Below, in pieces: positions 6,564-14,361 of a DNA stretch of 50,232 nt. Source of the DNA: CAYLLN01 sp036496265 (GTDB taxonomy: Bacteria; Planctomycetota; Planctomycetia; Pirellulales; Pirellulaceae); the NCBI GenBank assembly GCA_036496265.1, contig DASXLL010000008.1:1-50232 (forward strand). Reading direction: 5' to 3'. The translations under genes and the position numbers were made by a program. The notes under the pieces were generated by a model. It made no database searches and was not told the DNA's origin. It saw only the letters and a program-made list of their open reading frames with translations. Every line of letters begins with the position of its first letter. The stretch's first letter is position 1.

Positions 6564-9545
6564 CTACGAATGAAGCGTCTCCACATCCAACAGCAGATCC
6601 AGCGTCTGCATCGCCGCCAGCACCGCGTTTCCATTCACGGTATCTTTGCCCAAGCCGCCTTGAACGTGGAAGCTGTCGGCGAAAGCCAACGCGCCGCTGG
6701 CGTTCAACGTATCGTTGCCGGTGCCGAGCGTCGCAAAAAAGCTGTCGGCCGCCGAATCACTAATGGAGACCTTATCGTCGCCTGTTCCCGCATCGACGTT
6801 CAGCGAGCTGGCCGCCCCGCTCCCGCTCGACGCCGCCAATTGGATGCCGCTGAGGTTGATCTTATCGTTCCCGGTATCGCCGGTGATGTTCACCGTCGCT
6901 CCATCGCCTGTTGTCGCATTGGCTGCCGCGGTCAGGCCTGACACATTAACCGTATCATTCCCGGTGCCGGCATTAATCGTCACACTGCCGGCCCCGTTGG
7001 CGCTCGCCGCAACGCTCAAACCCGAGACGCTGATCGTGTCATTGCCCGAACCGGCATCGATCGAAATCGAGCCCGCGCCAGTGCCGCTACCCGTCGCCGA
7101 CAGGCTCAAGCCAGAGACACTGATTGAGTCATTGCCACCGGCGGCGCTGATCGAAACCGATCCGTCCACCGAGGTGCTGCCTGACAGCGTCAGCTTGTTG
7201 TTGCCGCTGCCCAGATTGATCGTCAGATTGCCGCCGACGTGGTTCGACGTAGTCGACGATACCGCCAGCGACACCGTATCGTTGCCAGTCAGCGCCATGA
7301 TTGCCAGATCGGTCACGATGTCGACATCCGTGGTGGTCAGCTTGTTATTTCCGGACCCCAGATCGACGCTTAAGCTATTGGCCAATACCCCGCTGATCAT
7401 CACCGTGTCATTGCCGGTGCCCGCAACGACATTGACGGCCCCGCTCGCGTTGATCGCGGCTGCCGAGCTCAAGCCCGAAATCGTCAGCTTGTCGTCGCCA
7501 GTTCCCAGGTCCGTCATCACGCTGGCTGCCGTCACGCCGTTCAGCGTCACCTGATCGTTGCCGGTGTCCGCCGTCACGTTCACCGCGCCGCTGGCGCTGG
7601 TGGTCGCATTGGCCGAAGCCGTCAGACCGTTCACCGTCAGCTTGTCATTGCCGGTGCCCAGATTGATCGTCGCGCTCGCGCCGCTGGCGCTGCCAATCGT
7701 CACCTGATCGTTACCGGTGCCCCCCGTGACATTGATCGCACCATTAGCAACCACCGCGCCGTTGGTATCAGTGTTCACGTTCGCCGTCAGGCCGTTGATC
7801 GTCAGCTTGTCGTCGTTAGCGCCCAGATCGATCGTTGCGCTGCCTCCTGCCACGCTGCTCAACGTCGCTTGATCGTTGCCCGTGCCCGCGTTGATGCTGA
7901 TCGCAGCGCTGCCGGTCGCATTGCCGCTGGCGCCCGCCGAAATGTTGACGTTCGAAAGATCGATCTTGTCACTATCAGCGCCCGAATTGACGCTCAGACT
8001 CGCGCCGGTGGCCCCGCTGATCGACACGGTGTCATTACCCGTGCCCGTCGTTACCCCAATCGCGCCGTTAGCACTTGTGGTCGCCGCAACGTTCAAGTTC
8101 GACAGCGCGATCTTGTTGTCGCCCGAGCCCGCATCGACCGAGAGGCTGCCGCTGGCCGAGTTGTCAATCGAAATCGTATCGCTGGCATTGCCTGTGACAA
8201 CACTCACCGATCCGCTGCCACTGCCGCTGGCCGACGACGAAATATTCAGGTCCGACAGCGTCACTTTGTTGCTGCCGGTGCCGACATTCACGGCCAGGCT
8301 GCCCGCGGTCAACGTATCGATCTTCACCGTATCGCTCGCGGTACCCGCATTCACGCTCACCGCCCCGCCGCCGCTGTCCGTTGCCGCCACGTTCAGGTTC
8401 GAAATGGTGACCGTGTTACTCCCGGCGCCGGCATTGATCGACACCGAACCTCCGGTCGCCGATGAGCCGGTCGAGGCCGCGATGTTCACGTCGGAAATCG
8501 ACAACTTGTCGTTCCCGCTGCCCAAATTCACCGCCAGGCTTCCCGAGTCCGTTGCCGACGCATTCACCGTGAGATTCGACAGGCTCGCATCCGCGTTGCC
8601 CGTACCGCCCGCGTTAATCGTCGCCGTCCCCGCGGCTGTCGCCGTCGCCGAACCCAGCGTCACGTTCGAGACCGTAATGGTCTGATGCGAACGGCCGAAC
8701 ACGTTCACGTCGAGACTCGCCGCCGCCGCCGAATCAAGGCTGATTTTGTCGCTGTCATCCTTGCTCACGCCGGTTGACGAGCTAACCGAAATCGCGCCGC
8801 CCGCGTTCAGGTTCGACAGCGTCACGTTATCCTTGCCCAGACCCGCCGCGACGTTGATCGCGCCGGTGCTCGCCGTCGCGCCGCTCACCGAGACGTTGTC
8901 GTTGTCGGCGCCGGCATCAATGCTGACTCCCGTCGTGCCGCTCGCATTCAAAGAACTGACAATAATACTGTCGTTCCCCGTCCCCCCGCTCACCGAGACA
9001 TTGTCGGCCGCGTGGACGTTGTTCAAGCTGATCGAATCATTACCGACGCCGCCGGTAACATTCATATCGCCGGCCACCGTGATGCCGTCGATCGTGATCG
9101 AGTCGTTGCCGATACCCATATCGACGCCGAGGTTTCCGGCTAGGTCTGCTGACGTGTTGGCGCTATCGCCGGTAATTACCGCGACATCATTACCACCGCC
9201 CAGATTGATGTTCATCGCGCCCTGGAACACCGCCCCCGTGGCCAACATCGCCAGCGTGTTCACGTTTACCAACCCGATCCCACCGTTCACCGTCGTGTTC
9301 ACGCCAGACACCACATAAGCGCCCGCCGTCGTGTCGTAGCTCACCGAAATATTGTTCACCTGGGCATCGCCGGTGATATTCAGCATGCCCGTTAAGTCGA
9401 CACTCGCCAGCACGTTCCCGGCGAGTAATGACCGCCCCTCCAGCGGCTCCACAAAAAAACTCCGCCGCGCAAAATTCGGCCGATTCTTCATCGCGACACG
9501 ATTCTTAGCGGTACGACGCGCAAACAACTTCTGTAGCAGCTTCAT
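6564..9545 (-). CDS. Secreted LEPR-XLL protein with GND-type repeats, larger paralogue
   Basis: The protein has 993 residues from ATG 9545 (MKLLQKLFARRTAKN), chosen because GGAG lies about eight bases before it and it aligns with the paralogue's start. It has the same basic leader and a FFVEPLEGRSLLAGN motif at about 25-40. The following segment (NVLASVDLTGMLNITGD) is nearly the same as in the paralogue. About thirty beta-rich repeats follow, each centred on G-x-GND (GTGNDSIIVSSL, GSGNDTISVSGL). The C-terminus ends LLDVETLHS. The length difference between the paralogues reflects repeat number. Likely exported and anchored or released at the cell surface; metal binding at GND sites is plausible by analogy to RTX repeats, not shown. 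Confidence 0.88.
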   Translation of the reverse strand: MKLLQKLFARRTAKNRVAMKNRPNFARRSFFVEPLEGRSLLAGNVLASVDLTGMLNITGDAQVNNISVSYDTTAGAYVVSGVNTTVNGGIGLVNVNTLAMLATGAVFQGAMNINLGGGNDVAVITGDSANTSADLAGNLGVDMGIGNDSITIDGITVAGDMNVTGGVGNDSISLNNVHAADNVSVSGGTGNDSIIVSSLNASGTTGVSIDAGADNDNVSVSGATASTGAINVAAGLGKDNVTLSNLNAGGAISVSSSTGVSKDDSDKISLDSAAAASLDVNVFGRSHQTITVSNVTLGSATATAAGTATINAGGTGNADASLSNLTVNASATDSGSLAVNLGSGNDKLSISDVNIAASTGSSATGGSVSINAGAGSNTVTISNLNVAATDSGGGAVSVNAGTASDTVKIDTLTAGSLAVNVGTGSNKVTLSDLNISSSASGSGSGSVSVVTGNASDTISIDNSASGSLSVDAGSGDNKIALSNLNVAATTSANGAIGVTTGTGNDTVSISGATGASLSVNSGADSDKIDLSNVNISAGASGNATGSAAISINAGTGNDQATLSSVAGGSATIDLGANDDKLTINGLTANVNTDTNGAVVANGAINVTGGTGNDQVTIGSASGASATINLGTGNDKLTVNGLTASANATTSASGAVNVTADTGNDQVTLNGVTAASVMTDLGTGDDKLTISGLSSAAAINASGAVNVVAGTGNDTVMISGVLANSLSVDLGSGNNKLTTTDVDIVTDLAIMALTGNDTVSLAVSSTTSNHVGGNLTINLGSGNNKLTLSGSTSVDGSVSISAAGGNDSISVSGLSLSATGSGTGAGSISIDAGSGNDTISVSGLSVAASANGAGSVTINAGTGNDTVNVSGLTAAANATTGDGATVNITGDTGNDKINLSGIQLAASSGSGAASSLNVDAGTGDDKVSISDSAADSFFATLGTGNDTLNASGALAFADSFHVQGGLGKDTVNGNAVLAAMQTLDLLLDVETLHS

Positions 9546-9563
9546 GATGGCGCTCCAAAACAA

Positions 9564-9964
9564 GAAGAAAACGTAAATGGAGCGTTCCCGCGCTGAGGAG
9601 CCTCGCGCCCCCGCCGTAAACCCGCCCCGAAACTTGGCTCGCGGGTGAGGCGGAAATGCAAAGTTCGTGCCTATGGTTTTGTGCGGGTCACAAAAACCCC
9701 TGCAAATAGCGTTTTATCAACGCCAATAAGCTAGTAAGTCGTTATCTAATCCACCAATCCGCACGCGATCCCTGGCATGGCGGCGACCAACTGGCGTGGG
9801 AGGGGACAATGGCAAGCGGCTCCCGGCTCCGAGCTCCAGGGGTTACGGTGATCGCGGCTCCCAACGTTTGGACTGAGGGTCGGGATTTGGAAAGGCGGCG
9901 CGGTCGAGGATTCAAGGCGATCGAATCTTGAACGCGAACAGTGCCCACCCTGTCACTGCGATTC
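9564..9964. other. Intergenic region between the GND-repeat pair and a hydrolase
   Basis: No supportable gene. The part nearest 9545 should hold the minus-strand promoter and leader of the 993-residue protein; I see no clear -35/-10 pair. A 77-residue minus-strand frame here has no recognisable features. Confidence 0.5.
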
Positions 9965-11137
9965 CTAGCCCCCAACGGCCTGCTTAATCACCTCATGCGC
10001 CGTCCGAACCGCCTCATTTGATGCGCCTGCATTGATCGCCGCCACCGCGGCCAGATTTTCCTCGGGCCAAAGAATGCAACCCGCTGAAACATAATCCGAG
10101 CCGCCAAAGAACGAATTTCCCGGTCTGCCCGGCGGCGGCCCTTTTTTTGCCCCGATTTTGTCGCCACCTTCCTTCCCGTCTCCGCCCTTCTTCTTCATCA
10201 TTTTCGGATACATCAGCGGGCCAGCCGTTTGCGACATCTCCCGTACCTGCTTGGCCGTCGCCGGTTTGAGCAGCGAATTGTTGTCGTTTGCCGCGTTCAA
10301 CTCATAGCTGGCAAACTTCGCAAAATCGCGAATCGAGCAATGCACATCACCAGCCGGGGCGAAAACCGCCATGACGTTAACCCGCTCGTCCGGCTCCGGC
10401 TCGAAACCGGTATCCGTTTTTCGGTGCAACGTCGGCTCGTCCGGCCGGTCCTTGCTCCGCGGCCGGCCAAAACCCGCGGCGCTCATCCCCAGCGGCTGAA
10501 ACACTTCCCCCCGCATTAACTCCTCCCACGTCTTCCCGGTCCGCTGCTCCGCCACGAACGCCACCACCGCATAACTCGCGTTGGAGTACCGCCGCTCCGT
10601 TCCTGGCTTCACCACGGGTTCTTCCTGCAGCACGTGCTTCACAAATTGCCCACGCTTCTCAATGTCAGTCCCCTTGAACCCTTGCAGCAGCGCAGCCTGC
10701 TCGGGGCCAAACTGCAAATACGGCTGAATCCCGCCCGAAAACTGCAGCAATTGGGTCACCGTTACCCCGCGATAATCATCCCGCATCGGAACATCCGGCA
10801 ACGCCTCTGCCAGCGTCGTCTCAAACGAAAGTTTGCCCGCATCAATCACCCGCGCAATCATCGCCGCCGTCATCTTCTTCGTACACGACGCTATCGCAAA
10901 CCGATCTTCCACCTCGATTTTTTCGTCGCCGCCAACTCGCCGAACTCCCGCGACTCCTTCCGCCACTACCACATTTCCCCGCACAGCCGCCGCCGCAATG
11001 CCAGGAAAGCCGTATTGCTGGCGAATCGCCGCCAGCCGTTCCGATAAAACGATAACCGCTCCCGTCTGCCCCCTCACCCGTCCGGCGAATGAGACACCAA
11101 CAACTCCAGCAACCCGCATGAAATTCCGGCGATCCAT
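9965..11137 (-). CDS. Serine hydrolase, class C beta-lactamase/esterase-like
   Basis: This 390-residue protein has a twin-arginine-like leader (MDRRNFMRVAGVVGVSFAG) that suggests export. The catalytic S-x-x-K is SCTK at residues 84-87, and Y-x-N is YSN at 184-186, both as in class C beta-lactamases, DD-peptidases and family VIII esterases. A low-complexity Lys/Gly/Pro insert (about 300-330, KKKGGDGKEGG) precedes the C-terminal part, where SFFGGSDYVSAGC may supply the third active-site element. Start 11137 follows AAAGGA. It could be an esterase or peptidase as easily as a beta-lactamase. It lies 66 bases after the methyltransferase-like gene on the same strand, so co-transcription is possible. 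Confidence 0.85.
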   Translation of the reverse strand: MDRRNFMRVAGVVGVSFAGRVRGQTGAVIVLSERLAAIRQQYGFPGIAAAAVRGNVVVAEGVAGVRRVGGDEKIEVEDRFAIASCTKKMTAAMIARVIDAGKLSFETTLAEALPDVPMRDDYRGVTVTQLLQFSGGIQPYLQFGPEQAALLQGFKGTDIEKRGQFVKHVLQEEPVVKPGTERRYSNASYAVVAFVAEQRTGKTWEELMRGEVFQPLGMSAAGFGRPRSKDRPDEPTLHRKTDTGFEPEPDERVNVMAVFAPAGDVHCSIRDFAKFASYELNAANDNNSLLKPATAKQVREMSQTAGPLMYPKMMKKKGGDGKEGGDKIGAKKGPPPGRPGNSFFGGSDYVSAGCILWPEENLAAVAAINAGASNEAVRTAHEVIKQAVGG

Positions 11138-11203
11138 GAGTCTTGTCCTTTGATAATCGTGCAACTGAGCTTCTATAGTTGCCGCAGACCACCGCATCTT
11201 GCA

Positions 11204-11905
11204 CTACCACACCCCCGGCACCAACCTCCACCGCACCCGCCGTCGATATTCCTCATACCCCGCCAGATTCTTCGCCAAATACCGCTCCTCATCCAGCAGC
11301 CGCACAACAATCATCGCACAAACCAGCGCCGCCGGAACCAAACCCCATAACGATCCCAGCGCAATCGGTGTCGCCAGATACCCGAGGATGCTACCGCTAT
11401 ACATCGGATGCCGAACCCACGCGTACGGCCCCACATCAACAACCTGCTGCCCCGCTTCCACGCGCACCGTCGCCGCCGTGTAGCTATTGGCCCGAAACAC
11501 AAACAGCACGATCACCAGCCCCATCAGCAACCCGCCGTTTGCGACCAGCACACCGGGCCACGCCACTACCGAGCCGTGAATGCGGTGTTCGACTCCCGCG
11601 ACGATGAACACCGCGCACGACAGCGCCCCCGTAATCCCCTGAATAATCTGCTGGCTCCGCTCCGTCTCCGCCGCCGGCCCCACCTCCATCCGCCGCGCAA
11701 TCAGCGCCGGATCATAACGCAACAAATGCAGCGTTACCCCCGTCACCGACGCCGAAAACAGCCCCAAATACAGCCACGCTTCCCAATAATTCACCGACCA
11801 CGCCGGCACAAAAATCATCAGCCCCAAAAACACCGGCATCCGCACCAGCTCTTTCACCACCCGCCCCCGCAGCGCTTTTAATTCTTCGTCACTCATACTC
11901 GGCAT
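11204..11905 (-). CDS. Isoprenylcysteine carboxyl methyltransferase-like membrane protein
   Basis: This 233-residue protein has several hydrophobic helices and the signature GPYAWVRHPMYSGSILGYLA near residues 155-175. This matches the G-P-Y-x-x-x-R-H-P-x-Y-x-G motif of the ICMT/PEMT family of SAM-dependent membrane methyltransferases. A later E-E-R-Y-L element (LDEERYLAKNLAGYEEY) is also typical. Bacterial members have diverse or unknown small-molecule or lipid substrates, and no substrate can be assigned here. AGAGGA sits about nine bases before the ATG at 11905. Confidence 0.85.
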   Translation of the reverse strand: MPSMSDEELKALRGRVVKELVRMPVFLGLMIFVPAWSVNYWEAWLYLGLFSASVTGVTLHLLRYDPALIARRMEVGPAAETERSQQIIQGITGALSCAVFIVAGVEHRIHGSVVAWPGVLVANGGLLMGLVIVLFVFRANSYTAATVRVEAGQQVVDVGPYAWVRHPMYSGSILGYLATPIALGSLWGLVPAALVCAMIVVRLLDEERYLAKNLAGYEEYRRRVRWRLVPGVW

Positions 11906-11992
11906 TTCGTGACATCCTCTCCGGTCTCGTCGACACTCCCATTTTCAATTTTTCTCCACCTTACAATAACCTGTCAGGGAAGGAGCACCCGT

Positions 11993-12478
11993 ATGCGCCA
12001 AATCTCATCGCAAATGACTTTCTTCTACAAGAGAATATTCCCCACTATCTGGTTTGGATTTCTCATGATCTTTGTCGTTAGCGCACTGATCGGCATGGTG
12101 GCACAACGAAAACTTATGCTCCCATTTATTCTCGTTCCCACAGCGATGGCCACGTTCGGATATTTCTTGATGAAACAAATCGTGTGGTGCTTGGCTGATG
12201 AAGTATTCGATAACGGCCAGTATTTGTTGGTTCGTAAAGGTCGGCTTGAGGAGCGTGTCGCGCTGAGCAACATTATGAACCTCAGCTTTTCGCCACACAT
12301 GAATCCCAAGCGCATCACCTTGACGCTCCGGGAGCCATCAAACCTCGGTCGAGAAATCGCATTCTCTCCACCTATGCACTTCAGCTTAAACCCGTTTGCA
12401 AAATCTCCACTCGTCGATGAACTTATAGAACGAATTGATGCCGCCAAAACACAGCAAATCACCTCAGCCATCTTATAG
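11993..12478 (+). CDS. Two-helix membrane protein with a soluble C-terminal domain
   Basis: Not recognised with certainty. Start 11993 (MRQISSQMTFFYKR) follows AAGGAG at seven bases; upstream in-frame codons lack such a site. The 161-residue product has two membrane helices (about 17-37 and 42-62), then a mostly beta-rich soluble part of about 100 residues (DNGQYLLVRKGRLEERVALS). The layout resembles small bacterial membrane proteins with a PH-like domain, which is a guess. It is divergent from the minus-strand methyltransferase-like gene. Base composition is lower in GC than its neighbours. Confidence 0.75.
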   Translation: MRQISSQMTFFYKRIFPTIWFGFLMIFVVSALIGMVAQRKLMLPFILVPTAMATFGYFLMKQIVWCLADEVFDNGQYLLVRKGRLEERVALSNIMNLSFSPHMNPKRITLTLREPSNLGREIAFSPPMHFSLNPFAKSPLVDELIERIDAAKTQQITSAIL

Positions 12479-12526
12479 TCCAAAAATTGCGCATTCGTTC
12501 CGACACTTCACCTGAAAATCACGGCT

Positions 12527-12565
12527 CCCTCCGCGTCTCCGCGCCCCTGCGTCTCTGCGTTAAAT
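12527..12565. repeat. Degenerate GCAGAGGCGC-type repeat
   Basis: The segment ccgcgtctccgcgcccctgc and the following gtctctgcgtt is a divergent copy, in reverse orientation, of the repeat seen at 14107, 14165 and 16183. It sits just before the alpha/beta hydrolase gene and forms part of its leader. Confidence 0.6.
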
Positions 12566-12572
12566 TGTCCCC

Positions 12573-13355
12573 ATGACCAAGCCCACTACGCAATTCCTCG
12601 ATGTCGCCGGCAAAAAGACGCAACTCACTATTGGCGGCGAAGGCCCGCCTCTCTTATATTTGCATTCCGCCAGTGGCGAAACCGAATGGATGCCCTTCCA
12701 CGAGCTGCTGGCTAAGCACTTTACCGTCTATCTCCCGGCTCATCCCGGCTTTGCCGAATCCAAAGGCCTCGAAGAAGTCCGCGATATCTACGACTATGCC
12801 TGGCATTACACCGATCTGCTCCAGCAGCTAAATCTCGGCCCCCTGCCAATCGTCGGCTTCTCTCTCGGCGGCTGGACCGGCATCGAACTCGCCATTCTCC
12901 GTCCCCATCTCGTCAAAAAGCTTGTGATGGTCGCCGCCGCCGGCGTTCGCGTTCCCGAAGCACCGATGGGCGAGCTTTTCGTCGATGATCTGTCGAAGCT
13001 AAAAAAGCTGCTCTTCTTCGATCAAAACGATTCGTGCATTCCGCTCGCAATGCCGCAGTCGCTCGACGATCCGCGCATCCTCCAATGGCTCCGCGCCCGC
13101 GAAGCGACCGCCCGCATTGGCTGGAACCCTTATCTTCACAATCCCCGTCTGCCACAGCATCTGCATCGCGTCGAATGCCCGACGCTGGTCATTTGGGGCC
13201 GCCACGACAATCTGCTTCCGCTCGGCATCGGCGAGTTTTACGCCAAACACATTCCGGGCGCGAGATTAGAGATATTCGAAAACTGCGGCCACATGCTCCC
13301 CTTCGAAAAGTCGCAAGAGTTCGCCGACCGCACCACCGCCTTCCTCCGCGGCTAA
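12573..13355 (+). CDS. Alpha/beta-fold hydrolase
   Basis: This 260-residue protein is the usual length for a single-domain alpha/beta hydrolase. The nucleophile elbow is GFSLGG with Ser at about 97. The acid is probably the Asp in VIWGRHDNLLP and the catalytic His lies in NCGHMLPFEKS near the C-terminus. The oxyanion-hole region starts LLYLHSASG, with HS in place of the common HG. No signal peptide, so cytoplasmic. The substrate cannot be assigned. The leader contains a degenerate interspersed repeat. Confidence 0.9.
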   Translation: MTKPTTQFLDVAGKKTQLTIGGEGPPLLYLHSASGETEWMPFHELLAKHFTVYLPAHPGFAESKGLEEVRDIYDYAWHYTDLLQQLNLGPLPIVGFSLGGWTGIELAILRPHLVKKLVMVAAAGVRVPEAPMGELFVDDLSKLKKLLFFDQNDSCIPLAMPQSLDDPRILQWLRAREATARIGWNPYLHNPRLPQHLHRVECPTLVIWGRHDNLLPLGIGEFYAKHIPGARLEIFENCGHMLPFEKSQEFADRTTAFLRG

Positions 13356-13410
13356 TCCCTAATTACTTGAAATCTTGCCCTAATCGGTCGCTGAGTGGTA
13401 GAGTTCAAAT

Positions 13411-13614
13411 ATGGACAATATTGCCGAGATCGAAGCCGCCATTGAAAACCTGCCCGCTCGCGAGGTGGATCAATTGGCGCAGTGGCTCCAGACGCTGCGG
13501 CAAAAACGGTCGTTGCCGCCGTCCGTTGAAAGTTGGCTAGTGCAAGCCCGCGGCGCTGCACTTCCCGGCGTCCGGACACATGACGTGATGAAACTTAGCC
13601 GCGGCGAGGAATGA
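13411..13614 (+). CDS. Putative antitoxin of a VapBC-like pair
   Basis: This 67-residue protein begins MDNIAEIEAAIENLPAREVD, a helical pattern found in small antitoxin-like proteins paired with PIN toxins. Its TGA overlaps the next ATG in an ATGA arrangement, typical of translationally coupled toxin-antitoxin genes. The reading frame is intact, although the toxin reading frame after it is not. Family assignment rests on context as much as on sequence. Confidence 0.7.
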   Translation: MDNIAEIEAAIENLPAREVDQLAQWLQTLRQKRSLPPSVESWLVQARGAALPGVRTHDVMKLSRGEE

Positions 13615-14011
13615 TTCTTTCGATACCAACGTCCTGCTGGACATTGCCACGGCCGACCCGCTTTGGCTGCCGTGGTCCGAGCAGGAATTTCTCGCCGCCG
13701 CTGCTCAAGGCCCGATCCTCATCAATCCGATTATTTATGCCGAGTTGGCCCCGGCCTTCGCCACCGATGCCGACTTGGATCAATGGGTTGATCCGGCCGT
13801 TTTTCTGCGGCTGCCGCTGCCCTACGCCGCCGCTTGGCCGGCCGCGCAGGCGTTTCTGAAATATCGACGCGGCGGAGGAGCGAAAACTTCGCCACTGCCC
13901 GATTTTTACATCGGAGCGCACGCGGAAGTGGAAGGGCACACGCTCGTCACACGCGACCCGACCCGTTATTGAATCTACTTCCCGAACGTGGCATTGATCA
14001 CTCCGCCATAA
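13611..14011 (+). pseudogene. VapC-type PIN toxin with a frameshift and an in-frame stop
   Basis: ATG 13611 overlaps the antitoxin stop. The first codons read M-I-L, after which the frame is lost in a short T run near 13618. One base later the frame reads FDTNVLLDIA and continues as a full PIN domain: the Glu in IIYAELAP and the Asp residues in LPDFYIGAH and TRDPTRY complete the acidic site. No ATG, GTG or TTG opens this second frame before it meets a stop upstream (13589). The frame ends at TGA 13970-13972, yet the codons beyond it read IYFPNVALITPP to TAA 14009-14011, which is how VapC proteins commonly finish. That suggests a CGA-to-TGA change. Either the toxin has decayed, or one or both lesions are sequence errors. 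Confidence 0.8.
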
Positions 14012-14361
14012 TCGCCTTTCGTGCCTGCTCCCGCACCGGAATGTTGGTCAGCCGTGTTTTGCGAGTACGCAAAACACAGCCACCCGCCGCGGCTAAGCAG
14101 AAATTCTCACGCAGAGGCGCAAAGGCGCAGAGAAGAACGATAGTCATCGATCGCGTATTTTCTGTACCTCTGCGCCTCTGCGTGAGATTTTTCCCCTCAA
14201 TTCGCCCTCAACGCTGGCGAGGCCGTATTTTGCGTGCTGGGAAAGGTGGCTGAACAATCAACACGCCTCCCATTACACCTTTGTAACTCGCAGCGGCTGA
14301 CAGGCGAAAACGAGCGTTCGATAATCGAGTTCGCAGTTTTCCAGGAGGCGGAGAGGGGACG
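14012..14361. other. Intergenic region with an inverted simple-repeat pair
   Basis: No gene is supportable. The region carries the inverted repeat pair at 14107-14190 and the leader of the beta-propeller gene, which ends in ggaggcggagagggg before its ATG. Confidence 0.6.
14107..14190. repeat. Inverted pair of GCAGAGGCGC-type repeats
   Basis: The left arm begins ctcacgcagaggcgca and the right arm ends tgcgcctctgcgtgag, so 16 bases are perfectly complementary and could form a long hairpin. Related copies lie at 12527-12565 and 16183-16210. The family is an intergenic repeat with no visible coding content. Confidence 0.8.

Noticed and set aside
5677..8685. Long plus-strand frames of 190-280 residues opposite the GND-repeat genes
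   Set aside because: They run antisense to strongly supported repeat proteins; their Pro/Val/Leu-rich translation follows from the repeated GND codons read backwards, and none has a domain or signal.
9742..9975. 77-residue minus-strand frame between the GND-repeat pair and the serine hydrolase
   Set aside because: No Shine-Dalgarno, no recognisable pattern, and it overlaps the end of a well-supported gene.
9965..11137. Antibiotic-resistance beta-lactamase
   Set aside because: The S-x-x-K and Y-x-N motifs are shared by esterases and peptidases; the low-complexity insert and environmental gene context do not support a resistance call.
11204..11905. Phospholipid N-methyltransferase as a specific call
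   Set aside because: The R-H-P-x-Y signature is shared by several membrane methyltransferases and related proteins, so no substrate can be chosen.
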